Shown piece by piece: positions 11,652 through 26,468 of a stretch of 64,000 bases of DNA (positions are counted from its first letter, which is position 1; each line of letters starts with the position of its first letter). The notes under the pieces are model-generated. The model did not search any database. It saw only the letters and a program-made list of their open reading frames with translations, and was not told where the DNA came from. This DNA comes from Cinclus cinclus (Eukaryota > Chordata > Aves > Passeriformes > Cinclidae), in assembly GCF_963662255.1 (NCBI RefSeq), contig NW_026912178.1, positions 1,240,001-1,304,000 of the forward strand. Direction: 5' to 3'. Position numbers and translations under genes: made by a program.

Positions 11652-13800
11652 AAATGATTCATTGGGACATCAACTGGCCTAAAAGGGCTTGGAATGCATT
11701 GTGACACCACAGAGGTTAAGAGAAGCAAGTAACCATTGTGACCCAAGGGAGGCTAACAATCTAATGATCCATTGTGACACCAGGGGTTGTAATAGGGCCA
11801 GGGATGAATTGTGAAAGCATGGGGACCAAGAAAAACATGGAAACATTATGACACCATAGAGGCCAAGACTCAAATGATTCATTGTAACACCAAGTGGCCT
11901 AAAAGGGCATGGGATGCATTGTGACACCACAGAGGTTAAGAGAAGCAAGGAACCATTGTGACCCAATGCAGGCTAACTATCTAAGATTCCCTTTTGACAC
12001 CAGGGGACGCAAAAGGACCACAGATGAACTGTGACAGCATGGGGACCTATAGAAGCAAGGATCTATTATGACACCATGAAGGCCAAGAATCAAATGATTC
12101 ATTGTGACATCAAGTGGCCTAAAAGGGCTTGGAATGCATTGTGACACCACAGAGGTTAAGAGAAGCCGGGAACCATTGTGGCCCAAGGGAGGCTAACAAT
12201 CTAACGATCCCCAGTGACACCAGGGGTTGTAATAGGGCCAGGGATGAATTGTGAAAGCATGGGGCACAATAAATCATGGAAATATTATGACACCATAGAG
12301 GCCAAGATTCAAATGATTCATTGTAACACCAAGTGGCCTAAAAGGGCATGGGATGCATTGTGACACCACACAGGTTAAGAGAAGCAAGGAACCATTGTGA
12401 CCCAATGCAGGCTAACAATCTAAGAATCCCTTTTGACACCAGGGGGCGCAAAAGGACCACGGATGAACTGTGACAGCATGGCGACCTATAGAAGCAAGGA
12501 TCTATTATGACACTATGAAGGCCAAGAATCAAATGATTCATTGTGACATCAAGTGGCCTAAAAGGGCATGGGATGCATTGTGACACCACAGAGGTTAAGA
12601 GAAGCAAGGAACCATTGTGACCCAATGCAGGCTAACAATCTAAGAATCCCTTTTGACACCAGGGGGCGCAAAAGGACCACGGATGAACTGTGACAGCATG
12701 GGGACCTATAGAAGCAAGGATCTATTATGACACCATGAAGGCCAAGAATCAAATGATTCATTGTGACATCAAGTGGCCTAAAAGGGCTTGGAATGCATTG
12801 TGACACCACAGAGGTTAAGAGAAGCAAGGAACCATTGTGACCCAAGGGAGGCTAACAATCTAATGATCCATTGTGACACCAGGGGTTGTAATAGGGCCAG
12901 GGATGAATTGTGAAAGCATGGAGCCCAAGAAAAACATGGAAACATTATGACACCATAGAGGCCAAGATTCAAATGATTCATTGTAACACCAAGTGGCCTA
13001 AAAGGGCATGGGATGCATTGTGACACCACAGAGGTTAAGAGAAGCAGGGAACCATTGTGACCCAATGCAGGCTAACAATCTAAGAATCCCTTTTGACACC
13101 AGGGGGCGCAAAAGGACCACGGATGAACTGTGACAGCATGGGGACCTATAGAAGCAAGGATCTATTATGACACCATGAAGGCCAAGAATCAAATGATTCA
13201 TTGTGACATCAAGTGGCCTAAAAGGGCATGGGTTGCATTGTGACACCACAGAGGTTAAGAGAAGCAAGGAACCATTGTGACCCAATGGAGGCTAACAATC
13301 TAAGAATCCCTTTTGACACCAGGGGGCGCAAAAGGACCACCGATGAACTGTGACAGCATGGGGACCTTTAGAAGCAAGGATTTATTATGACACCATGAAG
13401 GAAAAGAATCAAATGATTCATTGTGACATCAAGTGGCCTAAAAGGGCTTGGAATGCATTGTGACACCACAGAGGTTAAGAGAAGCAAGCAACCATTGTGA
13501 CCCAAGGGAGGCTAACAATCTAATGATCCCCTGTGACACCAGGGTTTGTAATAGGGCCAGGGATGAATTGTGAAAGCATGGGGCCCAAGAAAAACATGGA
13601 AATATTATGACACCATAGAGGCCAAGACTCAAATGATTCATTGTAACACCAAGTGGCCTAAAAGGGCATGGGATGCATTGTGACACCACAGAGGTTAAGA
13701 GAAGCAAGGAACCATTGTGACCCCATGCAGGCTAACTATCCAAGATTCCCTTTTGACACCAGGGGGCGCAAAAGGACCACGGATGAACTGTGACAGCATG
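11652..13800 (+). repeat. Block H3, copy 1 (~2.1 kb, offset 2,639 bp)
   Basis: Monomers from 11,652 match those from 14,291 at +2,639 bp (12 monomers). Shared tags include CAGGGGACGC with CCACAGATG (about 12,002 and 14,641), GAAGCCGGGAACC (about 12,162 and 14,801) and the AABAAB cassette. Differences are few, including GGCCTAAAAGG against GGCCTTAAAGG in the cassette. Similarity ends near 13,800, where ATGGCGACC meets ATGGGGACC. Confidence 0.85.
12311..13630 (+). repeat. AABAAB cassette, copy 2 (1,320 bp)
   Basis: The monomer order and tags match copy 1: GACACTATGAAGG at about 12,511, GCATGGGTTGC at about 13,228, GACCTTTAG at about 13,364 and GGAAAAGAATC at about 13,400. It differs in having the common GGCCTAAAAGG in the fourth monomer and ATCCCCTGTG in the sixth, so the tags do not all travel together. 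Confidence 0.86.
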
Positions 13801-14290
13801 GCGACCTATAGAAGCAAGGATCTATTATGACACCATGAAGGCCAAGAATCAAATGATTCATTGGGACATCAAGTGGCCTAAAAGGGCTTGTAATGCATTG
13901 TGACACCACAGAGGTTAAGAGAAGCAAGTAACCATTGTGACCCAAGGGAGGCTAACAATCTAATGATCCATTGTGACACCAGGGGTTGTAATAGGGCCAG
14001 GGATGAATTGTGAAAGCATGGGGCCCAAGAAAAACATGGAAATATTATGACACCATAGAGGCCAAGACTCAAATGATTCATTGTAACACCAAGTGGCCTA
14101 AAAGGGCATGGGATGCATTGTGACACCACAGAGGTTAAGAGAAGCAAGGAACCATTGTGACCCCATGCAGGCTAACTATCCAAGATTCCCTTTTGACACC
14201 AGGGGGCGCAAAAGGACCGCGGATGAACTGTGACAGCATGGGGACCTATAGAAGCAAGGATTTATTATGACACCATGAAGGCCAAGAATC

Positions 14291-16440
14291 AAATGATTCA
14301 TTGGGACATCAAGTGGCCTAAAAGGGCTTGGAATGCATTGTGACACCACAGAGGTTAAGAGAAGCAAGTAACCATTGTGACCCAAGGGAGGCTAACAATC
14401 TAATGATCCATTGTGACACCAGGGGTTGTAATAGGGCCAGGGATGAATTGTGAAAGCATGGGGACCAAGAAAAACATGGAAACATTATGACACCATAGAG
14501 GCCAAGACTCAAATGATTCATTGTAACACCAAGTGGCCTAAAAGGGCATGGGATGCATTGTGACACCACAGAGGTTAAGAGAAGCAAGGAACCATTGTGA
14601 CCCAATGCAGGCTAACTATCTAAGATTCCCTTTTGACACCAGGGGACGCAAAAGGACCACAGATGAACTGTGACAGCATGGGGACCTATAGAAGCAAGGA
14701 TCTATTATGACACCATGAAGGCCAAGAATCAAATGATTCATTGTGACATCAAGTGGCCTAAAAGGGCTTGGAATGCATTGTGACACCACAGAGGTTAAGA
14801 GAAGCCGGGAACCATTGTGGCCCAAGGGAGGCTAACAATCTAATGATCCCCAGTGACACCAGGGGTTGTAATAGGGCCAGGGATGAATTGTGAAAGCATG
14901 GGGCACAATAAATCATGGAAATATTATGACACCATAGAGGCCAAGATTCAAATGATTCATTGTAACACCAAGTGGCCTAAAAGGGCATGGCATGCATTGT
15001 GACACCACAGAGGTTAAGAGAAGCAGGGAACCATTGTGACCCAATGCAGGCTAACAATCTAAGAATCCCTTTTGACACCAGGGGGCGCAAAAGGACCACG
15101 GATGAACTGTGACAGCATGGGGACCTATAGAAGCAAGGATCTATTATGACACTATGAAGGCCAAGAATCAAATGATTCATTGTGACATCAAGTGGCCTAA
15201 AAGGGCATGGGATGCATTGTGACACCACAGAGGTTAAGAGAAGCAAGGAACCATTGTGACCCAATGCAGGCTAACAATCTAAGAATCCCTTTTGACACCA
15301 GGGGGCGCAAAAGGACCACGGATGAACTGTGACAGCATGGGGACCTATAGAAGCAAGGATCTATTATGACACCATGAAGGCCAAGAATCAAATGATTCAT
15401 TGTGACATCAAGTGGCCTAAAAGGGCTTGGAATGCATTGTGACACCACAGAGGTTAAGAGAAGCAAGGAACCATTGTGACCCAAGGGAGGCTAACAATCT
15501 AATGATCCATTGTGACACCAGGGGTTGTAATAGGGCCAGGGATGAATTGTGAAAGCATGGAGCCCAAGAAAAACATGGAAACATTATGACACCATAGAGG
15601 CCAAGACTCAAATGATTCATTGTAACACCAAGTGGCCTTAAAGGGCATGGGATGCATTGTGACACCACAGAGGTTAAGAGAAGCAGGGAACCATTGTGAC
15701 CCAATGCAGGCTAACAATCTAAGAATCCCTTTTGACACCAGGGGGCTCAAAAGGACCACGGATGAACTGTGACAGCATGGGGACCTATAGAAGCAAGGAT
15801 CTATTATGACACCATGAAGGCCAAGAATCAAATGATTCATTGTGACATCAAGTGGCCTAAAAGGGCATGGGTTGCATTGTGACACCACAGAGGTTAAGAG
15901 AAGCAAGGAACCATTGTGACCCAATGGAGGCTAACAATCTAAGAATCCCTTTTGACACCAGGGGGCGCAAAAGGACCACCGATGAACTGTGACAGCATGG
16001 GGACCTTTAGAAGCAAGGATTTATTATGACACCATGAAGGAAAAGAATCAAATGATTCATTGTGACATCAAGTGGCCTAAAAGGGCTTGGAATGCATTGT
16101 GACACCACAGAGGTTAAGAGAAGCAAGCAACCATTGTGACCCAAGGGAGGCTAACAATCTAATGATCCCCAGTGACACCAGGGTTTGTAATAGGGCCAGG
16201 GATGAATTGTGAAAGCATGGGGCCCAAGAAAAACATGGAAATATTATGACACCATAGAGGCCAAGACTCAAATGATTCATTGTAACACCAAGTGGCCTAA
16301 AAGGTCATGGGATGCATTGTGACACCACAGAGGTTAAGAGAAGCAAGGAACCATTGTGACCCCATGCAGGCTAACTATCCAAGATTCCCTTTTGACACCA
16401 GGGGGCGCAAAAGGACCACGGATGAACTGTGACAGCATGG
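14291..16440 (+). repeat. Block H3, copy 2 (~2.1 kb)
   Basis: This is the partner of 11,652-13,800, with the cassette at 14,950-16,269 in the same relative place. Confidence 0.85.
14950..16269 (+). repeat. AABAAB cassette, copy 3 (1,320 bp)
   Basis: All tags are present: GACACTATGAAGG near 15,150, GGCCTTAAAGG near 15,634, GCATGGGTTGC near 15,867, GACCTTTAG near 16,003 and ATCCCCAGTG near 16,166. It lies exactly 2,639 bp after copy 2, inside the H3 duplication. Confidence 0.87.
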
Positions 16441-19400
16441 GGACCTATAGAAGCAAGGATTTATTATGACACCATGAAGGCCAAGAATCAAATGATTCAT
16501 TGTGACATCAAGTGGCCTAAAAGGGCTTGGAATGCATTGTGACACCACAGAGGTTAAGAGAAGCAGGGAACCATTGTGACCCAAGGGAGGCTAACAATCT
16601 AATGATCCATTGTGACACCAGGGGTTGTAATAGGGCCAGGGATGAATTGTGAAAGCATGGGGCACAATAAATCATGGAAATATTATGACACCATGAAGGC
16701 CAAGAATCAAATGATTCATTGTGACATCAAGTGGCCTAAAAGGGCATGGGATGCATTGTGACACCACAGAGGTTAAGAGAAGCAAGGAACCATTGTGACC
16801 CAATGCAGGCTAACAATCTAAGAATCCCTTTTGACACCAGGGGGCGCAAAAGGACCACGGATGAACTGTGACAGCATGGCGACCTATAGAAGCAAGGATC
16901 TATTATGACACCATGAAGGCCAAGAATCAAATGATTCATTGGGACATCAAGTGGCCTAAAAGGGCTTGGAATGCATTGTGACACCACAGAGGTTAAGAGA
17001 AGCAAGTAACCATTGTGACCCAAGGGAGGCTAACAATCTAATGATCCATTGTGACACCAGGGGTTGTAATAGGGCCAGGGATGAATTGTGAAAGCATGGG
17101 GCCCAAGAAAAACATGGAAATATTATGACACCATAGAGGCCAAGACTCAAATGATTCATTGTAACACCAAGTGGCCTAAAAGGGCATGGGATGCATTGTG
17201 ACACCACAGAGGTTAAGAGAAGCAAGGAACCATTGTGACCCCATGCAGGCTAACTATCCAAGATTCCCTTTTGACACCAGGGGGCGCAAAAGGACCACGG
17301 ATGAACTGTGACAGCATGGGGACCTATAGAAGCAAGGATTTATTATGACACCATGAAGGCCAAGAATCAAATGATTCATTGTGACATCAAGTGGCCTAAA
17401 AGGGCTTGGAATTCCTTGTGACACCACAGAGGTTAAGAGAAGCAGGGAACCATTGTGACCCAAGGGAGGCTAACAATCTAAAGATCCATTGTGACACCAG
17501 GGGTTGTAATAGGGCCAGGGATGAATTGTGAAAGCATGGGGCACAATAAATCATGGAAATATTATGACACCATGAAGGCCAAGAATCAAATGATTCATTG
17601 TGACATCAAGTGGCCCAAAAGGGCATGGGATGCATTGTGACACCACAGAGGTTAAGAGAAGCAAGGAACCATTGTGACCCAATGCAGGCTAACAATCTAA
17701 GAATCCCTTTTGACACCAGAGGGCGCAAAAGGACCACGGATGAACTGTGACAGCATGGCGACCTATAGAAGCAAGGATCTATTATGACACCATGAAGGCC
17801 AAGAATCAAATGATTCATTGTGACATCAAGTGGCCTAAAAGGGCTTGGAATGCATTGTGACACCACAGAGGTTAAGAGAAGCAAGTAACCATTGTGACCC
17901 AAGGGAGGCTAACAATCTAATGATCCATTGTGACACCAGGGGTTGTAATAGGGCCAGGGATGAATTGTGAAAGCATGGAGCCCAAGAAAAACATGGAAAC
18001 ATTTTGACACCATAGAGGCCAAGACTCAAATGATTCATTGTAACACCAAGTGGCCTAAAAGGGCATGGGATGCATTGTGACACCATAGGGGTTAAGAGAA
18101 GCAAGGAACCATTGTGACCCAATGCAGGCTAACTATCCAAGATTCCCTTTTGACACCAGGGGGCGCAAAAGGACCACGGATGAACTGTGACAGCATGGGG
18201 ACCTATAGAAGCAAGGATTTATTATGACACCATGAAGGCCAAGAATCAAATGATTCATTGTGACATCAAGTGGCCTAAAAGGGCTTGGAATGCATTGTGA
18301 CACCACAGAGGTTAAGAGAAGCAGGGAACCATTGTGACCCAAGGGAGGCTAACAATCTAATGATCCCCTGTGACACCAGGGGTTGTTATAGGGCCAGGGA
18401 TGAATTGTGAAAGCATGGGGCACAATAACTCATGGAAATATTATGCCACCATAGAGGCCAAGACTCAAATGATTCATTGTTACACCAAGTGGCCTAAAAG
18501 GGCATGGGATGCATTGTGACACCACAGAGGTTAAGAGAAGCAGGGAACCATTGTGACCCAATGCAGGCTAACAATCTAAGAATCCCTTTTGACACCAGGG
18601 GGCGCAAAAGGACCACGGATGAACTGTGACAGCATGGGGACCTATAGAAGCAAGGATCTATTATGACACCATGAAGGCCAAGAATCAAATGATTCATTGG
18701 GACATCAAGTGGCCTAAAAGGGCATGGGATGCATTGTGACACCACAGAGGCTAAGAGAAGCAAGCAACCATTGTGACCCAAGGGAGGCTAACAATCTAAT
18801 GATCCATTGTGACACCAGGGGTTGTAATAGGGCCAGGGATGAATTGTGAAAGCATGGAGCCCAAGAAAAACATGGAAACATTATGACACCATAGAGGCCA
18901 AGACTCAAATGATTCATTGTAACACCAAGTGGCCTAAAAGGGCATGGGATGCATTGTGACACCACAGGGGTTAAGAGAAGCAAGGAACCATTGTGACCCA
19001 ATGCAGGCTAACAATCTAAGAATCCCTTTTGACACCAGGGGGCTCAAAAGGACCACGGATGAACTGTGACAGCATGGGGACCTATAGAAGCAAGGATCTA
19101 TTATGACACCATGAAGGCCAAGAATCAAATGATTCATTGGGACATCAAGTGGCCTAAAAGGGCTTGGAATGCATTGTGACACCACAGAGGTTAAGAGAAG
19201 CAAGCAACCATTGTGACCCAAGGGAGGCTAACAATCTAATGATCCATTGTGACACCAGGGGTTGTAATAGGGCCAGGGATGAATTGTGAAAGCATGGAGC
19301 CCAAGAAAAACATGGAAACATTATGACACCATAGAGGCCAAGACTCAAATGATTCATTGTAACACCAAGTGGCCTAAAAGGGCATGGGACGCATTGTGAC

Positions 19401-20665
19401 ACCACAGGGGTTAAGAGAAGCAAGGAACCATTGTGACCCAATGTAGGCTAACAATCTAAGAATCCCTTTTGACACCAGGGGGCTCAAAAGGACCACGGAT
19501 GAACTGTGACAGCATGAGGACCTATAGAAGCAAGGATCTATTATGACACCATGAAGGCCAAGAATCAAATGATTCATTGGGACATCAAGTGGCCTAAAAG
19601 GGCTTGGAATGCATTGTGACACCACAGAGGTTAAGAGAAGCAAGGAACCATTGTGACCCAAGGTAGGCTTACAATCTAATGATCCATTGTGACACCAGGG
19701 GTTGTAATAGGGCCAGGGATGAATTGTGAAAGCATGGAGCCCAAGAAAAACATGGAAACATTATGACACCATAGAGGCCAAGACTCAAATGATTCATTGT
19801 AACACCAAGTGGCCTAAAAGGTCATGGGACGCATTGTGACACCATAGGGGTTAAGAGAAGCAAGGAACCATTGTGACCCAATGCAGGCTAACAATCTAAG
19901 AATCCCTTTTGACACCAGGAGCTCAAAAGGACCACGGATGAACTGTGACAGCATGGGGACCTATAGAAGCAAGGATCTATTATGACACCATGAAGGCCAA
20001 GAATCAAATGATTCATTGTGACATCAAGTGGCCTAAAAGGGCTTGGAATGCATTGTGACACCACAGAGGTTAAGAGAAGCAAGGAACCATTGTGACCCAA
20101 GGGAGGCTAACAATCTAATGATCCATTGTGACACCAGGGGTTGTAATAGGGCCAGGGATGAATTGTGAAAGCATGGAGCCCAAGAAAAACATGGAAACAT
20201 TATGACACCATAGAGGCCAAGACTCAAATGATTCATTGTAACACCAAGTGGCCTAAAAGGGCATGGGACGCATTGTGACAACACAGGGGTTAAGAGAAGC
20301 AAGGAACCATTGTGACCCAATGTAGGCTAACAATCTAAGAATCCCTTTTGACACCAGGGGGCTCAAAAGGACCACGGATGAACTGTGACAGCATGAGGAC
20401 CTATAGAAGCAAGGATCTATTATGACACCATGAAGGCCAAGAATCAAATGATTCATTGTGACATCAAGTGGCCTAAAAGGGCTTGGAATGCATTGTGACA
20501 CCACAGAGGTTAAGAGAAGCAAGGAACCATTGTGACCCAAGGGAGGCTAACAATCTAATGATCCATTGTGACACCAGGGGTTGTAATAGGGCCAGGGATG
20601 AATTGTGAAAGCATGGGGACCAAGAAAATCATGGAAACATTATGACACCATAGAGGCCAAGATTC

Positions 20666-21985
20666 AAATGATTCATTGTAACACCAAGTGGCCTAAAAGG
20701 GCATGGGATGCATTGTGACACCACAGAGGTTAAGAGAAGCAAGGAACCATTGTGACCCAATGCAGGCTAACAATCTAAGAATCCCTTTTGACACCAGGGG
20801 GCGCAAAAGGACCACGGATGAACTGTGACAGCATGGGGACCTATAGAAGCAAGGATCTATTATGACACTATGAAGGCCAAGAATCAAATGATTCATTGTG
20901 ACATCAAGTGGCCTAAAAGGGCATGGGATGCATTGTGACACCACAGAGGTTAAGAGAAGCAAGGAACCATTGTGACCCAATGCAGGCTAACAATCTAAGA
21001 ATCCCTTTTGACACCAGGGGGCGCAAAAGGACCACGGATGAACTGTGACAGCATGGGGACCTATAGAAGCAAGGATCTATTATGACACCATGAAGGCCAA
21101 GAATCAAATGATTCATTGTGACATCAAGTGGCCTAAAAGGGCTTGGAATGCATTGTGACACCACAGAGGTTAAGAGAAGCAAGGAACCATTGTGACCCAA
21201 GGGAGGCTAACAATCTAATGATCCATTGTGACACCAGGTGTTGTAATAGGGCCAGGGATGAATTGTGAAAGCATGGAGCCCAAGAAAAACATGGAAACAT
21301 TATGACACCATAGAGGCCAAGACTCAAATGATTCATTGTAACACCAAGTGGCCTTAAAGGGCATGGGATGCATTGTGACACCACAGAGGTTAAGAGAAGC
21401 AGGGAACCATTGTGACCCAATGCAGGCTAACAATCTAAGAATCCCTTTTGACACCAGGGGGCGCAAAAGGACCACGGATGAACTGTGACAGCATGGGGAC
21501 CTATAGAAGCAAGGATCTATTATGACACCATGAAGGCCAAGAATCAAATGATTCATTGTGACATCAAGTGGCCTAAAAGGGCATGGGTTGCATTGTGACA
21601 CCACAGAGGTTAAGAGAAGCAAGGAACCATTGTGACCCAATGGAGGCTAACAATCTAAGAATCCCTTTTGACACCAGGGGGCGCAAAAGGACCACCGATG
21701 AACTGTGACAGCATGGGGACCTTTAGAAGCAAGGATTTATTATGACACCATGAAGGAAAAGAATCAAATGATTCATTGTGACATCAAGTGGCCTAAAACG
21801 GCTTGGAATGCATTGTGACACCACAGAGGTTAAGAGAAGCAAGCAACCATTGTGACCCAAGGGAGGCTAACAATCTAATGATCCCCAGTGACACCAGGGT
21901 TTGTAATAGGGCCAGGGATGAATTGTGAAAGCATGGGGCCCAAGAAAAACATGGAAATATTATGACACCATAGAGGCCAAGACTC
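20666..21985 (+). repeat. AABAAB cassette, copy 4 (1,320 bp)
   Basis: All tags are present in order. It is 16,269 bp from copy 1 and shares a private CACCAGGTGTTG variant with it (about 4,964 and 21,233), so these two distant copies are closer to each other than to nearer ones. Confidence 0.87.
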
Positions 21986-23304
21986 AAATGATTCATTGTA
22001 ACACCAAGTGGCCTAAAAGGGCATGGGATGCATTGTGACACCACAGAGGTTAAGAGAAGCAAGGAACCATTGTGACCCCATGCAGGCTAACTATCCAAGA
22101 TTCCCTTTTGACACCAGGGGGCGCAAAAGGACCACGGATGAACTGTGACAGCATGGGGACCTATAGAAGCAAGGATTTATTATGACACCATGAAGGCCAA
22201 GAATCAAATGATTCATTGTGACATCAAGTGGCCTAAAAGGGCTTGGAATGCATTGTGACACCACAGAGGTTAAGAGAAGCAGGGAACCATTGTGACCCAA
22301 GGGAGGCTAACAATCTAATGATCCATTGTGACACCAGGGGTTGTAATAGGGCCAGGGATGGATTGTGAAAGCATGGAGACCAAGAAAAACATGGAAACAT
22401 TATGACACCATAGAGGCCAAGACTCAAATGATTCATTGTAACACCAAGTGGCCTAAAAGGGCATGGGACGCATTGTGACACCACAGGGGTTAAGAGAAGC
22501 TAGGAACCATTGTGACCCAATGTAGGCTAACAATCTAAGAATCCCTTTTGACACCAGGGGGCTCAAAAGGACCACGGATGAACTGTGACAGCATGAGGAC
22601 CTATAGAAGCAAGGATCTATTATGACACCATGAAGGCCAAGAATCAAATGATTCATTGTGACATCAAGTGGCCTAAAAGGGCTTGGAATGCATTGTGACA
22701 CCACAGAGGTTAAGAGAAGCAAGTAACCATTGTGACCCAAGGGAGGCTAACAATCTAATGATCCATTGTGACACCAGGGGTTGTAATAGGGCCAGGGATG
22801 AATTGTGAAAGCATGGGGACCAAGAAAATCATGGAAACATTATGACACCATAGAGGCCAAGATTCAAATGATTCATTGTAACACCAAGTGGCCTAAAAGG
22901 GCATGGGATGCATTGTGACACCACAGAGGTTAAGAGAAGCAAGGAACCATTGTGACCCAATGCAGGCTAACTATCTAAGATTCCCTTTTGACACCACGGG
23001 ACGCAAAAGGACCACAGATGAACTGTGACAGCATGGGGACCTATAGAAGCAAGGATCTATTATGACACCATGAAGGCCAAGAATCAAATGATTCATTGTG
23101 ACATCAAGTGGCCTAAAAGGGCTTGGAATGCATTGTGACACCACAGAGGTTAAGAGAAGCCGGGAACCATTGTGGCCCAAGGGAGGCTAACAATCTAATG
23201 ATCCCCAGTGACACCAGGGGTTGTAATAGGGCCAGGGATGAATTGTGAAAGCATGGGGCACAATAAATCATGGAAATATTATGACACCATAGAGGCCAAG
23301 ATTC

Positions 23305-24624
23305 AAATGATTCATTGTAACACCAAGTGGCCTAAAAGGGCATGGGATGCATTGTGACACCACAGAGGTTAAGAGAAGCAGGGAACCATTGTGACCCAAT
23401 GCAGGCTAACAATCTAAGAATCCCTTTTGACACCAGGGGGCGCAAAAGGACCACGGATGAACTGTGACAGCATGGGGACCTATAGAAGCAAGGATCTATT
23501 ATGACACTATGAAGGCCAAGAATCAAATGATTCATTGTGACATCAAGTGGCCTAAAAGGGCATGGGATGCATTGTGACACCACAGAGGTTAAGAGAAGCA
23601 AGGAACCATTGTGACCCAATGCAGGCTAACAATCTAAGAATCCCTTTTGACACCAGGGGGCGCAAAAGGACCACGGATGAACTGTGACAGCATGGGGACC
23701 TATAGAAGCAAGGATCTATTATGACACCATGAAGGCCAAGAATCAAATGATTCATTGTGACATCAAGTGGCCTAAAAGGGCTTGGAATGCATTGTGACAC
23801 CACAGAGGTTAAGAGAAGCAAGGAACCATTGTGACCCCATGCAGGCTAACTATCTAATGATCCATTGTGACACCAGGGGTTGTAATAGGGCCAGGGATGA
23901 ATTGTGAAAGCATGGAGCCCAAGAAAAACATGGAAACATTATGACACCATAGAGGCCAAGACTCAAATGATTCATTGTAACACCAAGTGGCCTTAAAGGG
24001 CATGGGATGCATTGTGACACCACAGAGGTTAAGAGAAGCAGGGAACCATTGTGACCCCATGCAGGCTAACTATCCAAGATTCCCTTTTGACACCAGGGGG
24101 CGCAAAAGGACCACGGATGAACTGTGACAGCATGGGGACCTATAGAAGCAAGGATTTATTATGACACCATGAAGGCCAAGAATCAAATGATTCATTGTGA
24201 CATCAAGTGGCCTAAAAGGGCTTGGAATGCATTGTGACACCACAGAGGTTAAGAGAAGCAAGGAACCATTGTGACCCAATGGAGGCTAACAATCTAAGAA
24301 TCCCTCTTGACACCAGGGGGCGCAAAAGGACCACCGATGAACTGTGACAGCATGGGGACCTATAGAAGCAAGGATTTATTATGACACCATGAAGGCCAAG
24401 AATCAAATGATTCATTGTGACATCAAGTGGCCTAAAAGGGCTTGGAATGCATTGTGACACCACAGAGGTTAAGAGAAGCAAGCAACCATTGTGACCCAAG
24501 GGAGGCTAACAATCTAATGATCCCCAGTGACACCAGGGTTTGTAATAGGGCCAGGGATGAATTGTGAAAGCATGGGGCCCAAGAAAAACATGGAAATATT
24601 ATGACACCATAGAGGCCAAGACTC
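23305..24624 (+). repeat. AABAAB cassette, copy 5, internally rearranged (1,320 bp)
   Basis: The first two A monomers are ordinary. The third is B with an A-like central segment (CCCCATGCAGGCTAACTATC at about 23,836). The fourth has GGCCTTAAAGG followed by CCATGCAGGCTAACTATCC. The fifth has a B-type front (GGGCTTGGAATG) joined to an A-type back with CCACCGATG. The length is still six monomers, so the exchanges kept register. It looks like a patchwork made by gene conversion or repeated crossover. Confidence 0.8.
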
Positions 24625-25589
24625 AAATGATTCATTGTAACACCAAGTGGCCTAAAAGGGCATGGGATGCATTGTGACACCACAGAGGTTAAGAGAAGCA
24701 AGGAACCATTGTGACCCCATGCAGGCTAACTATCCAAGATTCCCTTTTGACACCAGGGGGCGCAAAAGGACCACCGATGAACTGTGACAGCATGGGGACC
24801 TATAGAAGCAAGGATTTATTATGACACCATGAAGGCCAAGAATCAAATGATTCATTGTGACATCAAGTGGCCTAAAAGGGCTTGGAATGCATTGTGACAC
24901 CACAGAGGTTAAGAGAAGCAGGGAACCATTGTGACCCAAGGGAGGCTAACAATCTAAAGATCCATTGTGACACCAGGGGTTGTAATAGGGCCAGGGATGA
25001 ATTGTGAAAGCATGGGGCTCAATAAATCATGGAAATATTATGACACCATGAAGGCCAAGAATCAAATGATTCATTGTGACATCAAGTGGCCTAAAAGGGC
25101 ATGGGATGCATTGTGACACCACAGAGGTTAAGAGAAGCAAGGAACCATTGTGACCCAATGCAGGCTAACAATCTAAGAATCCCTTTTGACACCAGGGGGC
25201 GCAAAAGGACCACGGATGAACTGTGACAGCATGGGGACCTATAGAAGCAAGGATCTATTATGACACCATGAAGGCCAAGAATCAAATGATTCATTGGGAC
25301 ATCAAGTGGCCTAAAAGGGCTTGGAATGCATTGTGACACCACAGAGGTTAAGAGAAGCAAGGAACCATTGTGACCCAAGGGAGGCTAACAATCTAATGAT
25401 CCATTGTGACACCAGGGGTTGTAATAGGGCCAGGGATGAATTGTGAAAGCATGGGGACCAAGAAAAACATGGAAACATTATGACACCATAGAGGCCAAGA
25501 CTCAAATGATTCATTGTAACACCAAGTGGCCTAAAAGGGCATGGGATGCATTGTGACACCACAGAGGTTAAGAGAAGCAAGGAACCATT

Positions 25590-26468
25590 GTGACCCAATG
25601 CAGGCTAACTATCTAAGATTCCCTTTTGACACCAGGGGACGCAAAAGGACCACAGATGAACTGTGACAGCATGGGGACCTATAGAAGCAAGGATCTATTA
25701 TGACACCATGAAGGCCAAGAATCAAATGATTCATTGTGACATCAAGTGGCCTAAAAGGGCTTGGAATGCATTGTGACACCACAGAGGTTAAGAGAAGCAG
25801 GGAACCATTGTGGCCCAAGGGAGGCTAACAATCTAATGATCCCCAGTGACACCAGGGGTTGTAATAGGGCCAGGGATGAATTGTGAAAGCATGGGGCACA
25901 ATAAATCATGGAAATATTATGACACCATAGAGGCCAAGATTCAAATGATTCATTGTAACACCAAGTGGCCTAAAAGGGCATGGGATGCATTGTGACACCA
26001 CAGAGGTTAAGAGAAGCAGGGAACCATTGTGACCCAATGCAGGCTAACAATCTAAGAATCCCTTTTGACACCAGGGGGCGCAAAAGGACCACGGATGAAC
26101 TGTGACAGCATGGGGACCTATAGAAGCAAGGATCTATTATGACACTATGAAGGCCAAGAATCAAATGATTCATTGTGACATCAAGTGGCCTAAAAGGGCA
26201 TGGGATGCATTGTGACACCACAGAGGTTAAGAGAAGCAAGGAACCATTGTGACCCAATGCAGGCTAACAATCTAAGAATCCCTTTTGACACCAGGGGGCG
26301 CAAAAGGACCACGGATGAACTGTGACAGCATGGGGACCTATAGAAGCAAGGATCTATTATGACACCATGAAGGCCAAGAATCAAATGATTCATTGTGACA
26401 TCAAGTGGCCTAAAAGGGCTTGGAATGCATTGTGACACCACAGAGGTTAAGAGAAGCAAGGAACCATT
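25590..26468 (+). repeat. Block H4, copy 1 (879 bp, 4 monomers)
   Basis: A four-monomer block beginning in the middle of a monomer (AATGCAGGCTAACTATC) and containing GGGGACGC, CCACAGATG, the B' deletion variant and the start of an AABAAB cassette. It is followed directly by a second copy. The only differences I see are small, for example GAAGCAGGGAACC here against GAAGCCGGGAACC in copy 2. Confidence 0.87.
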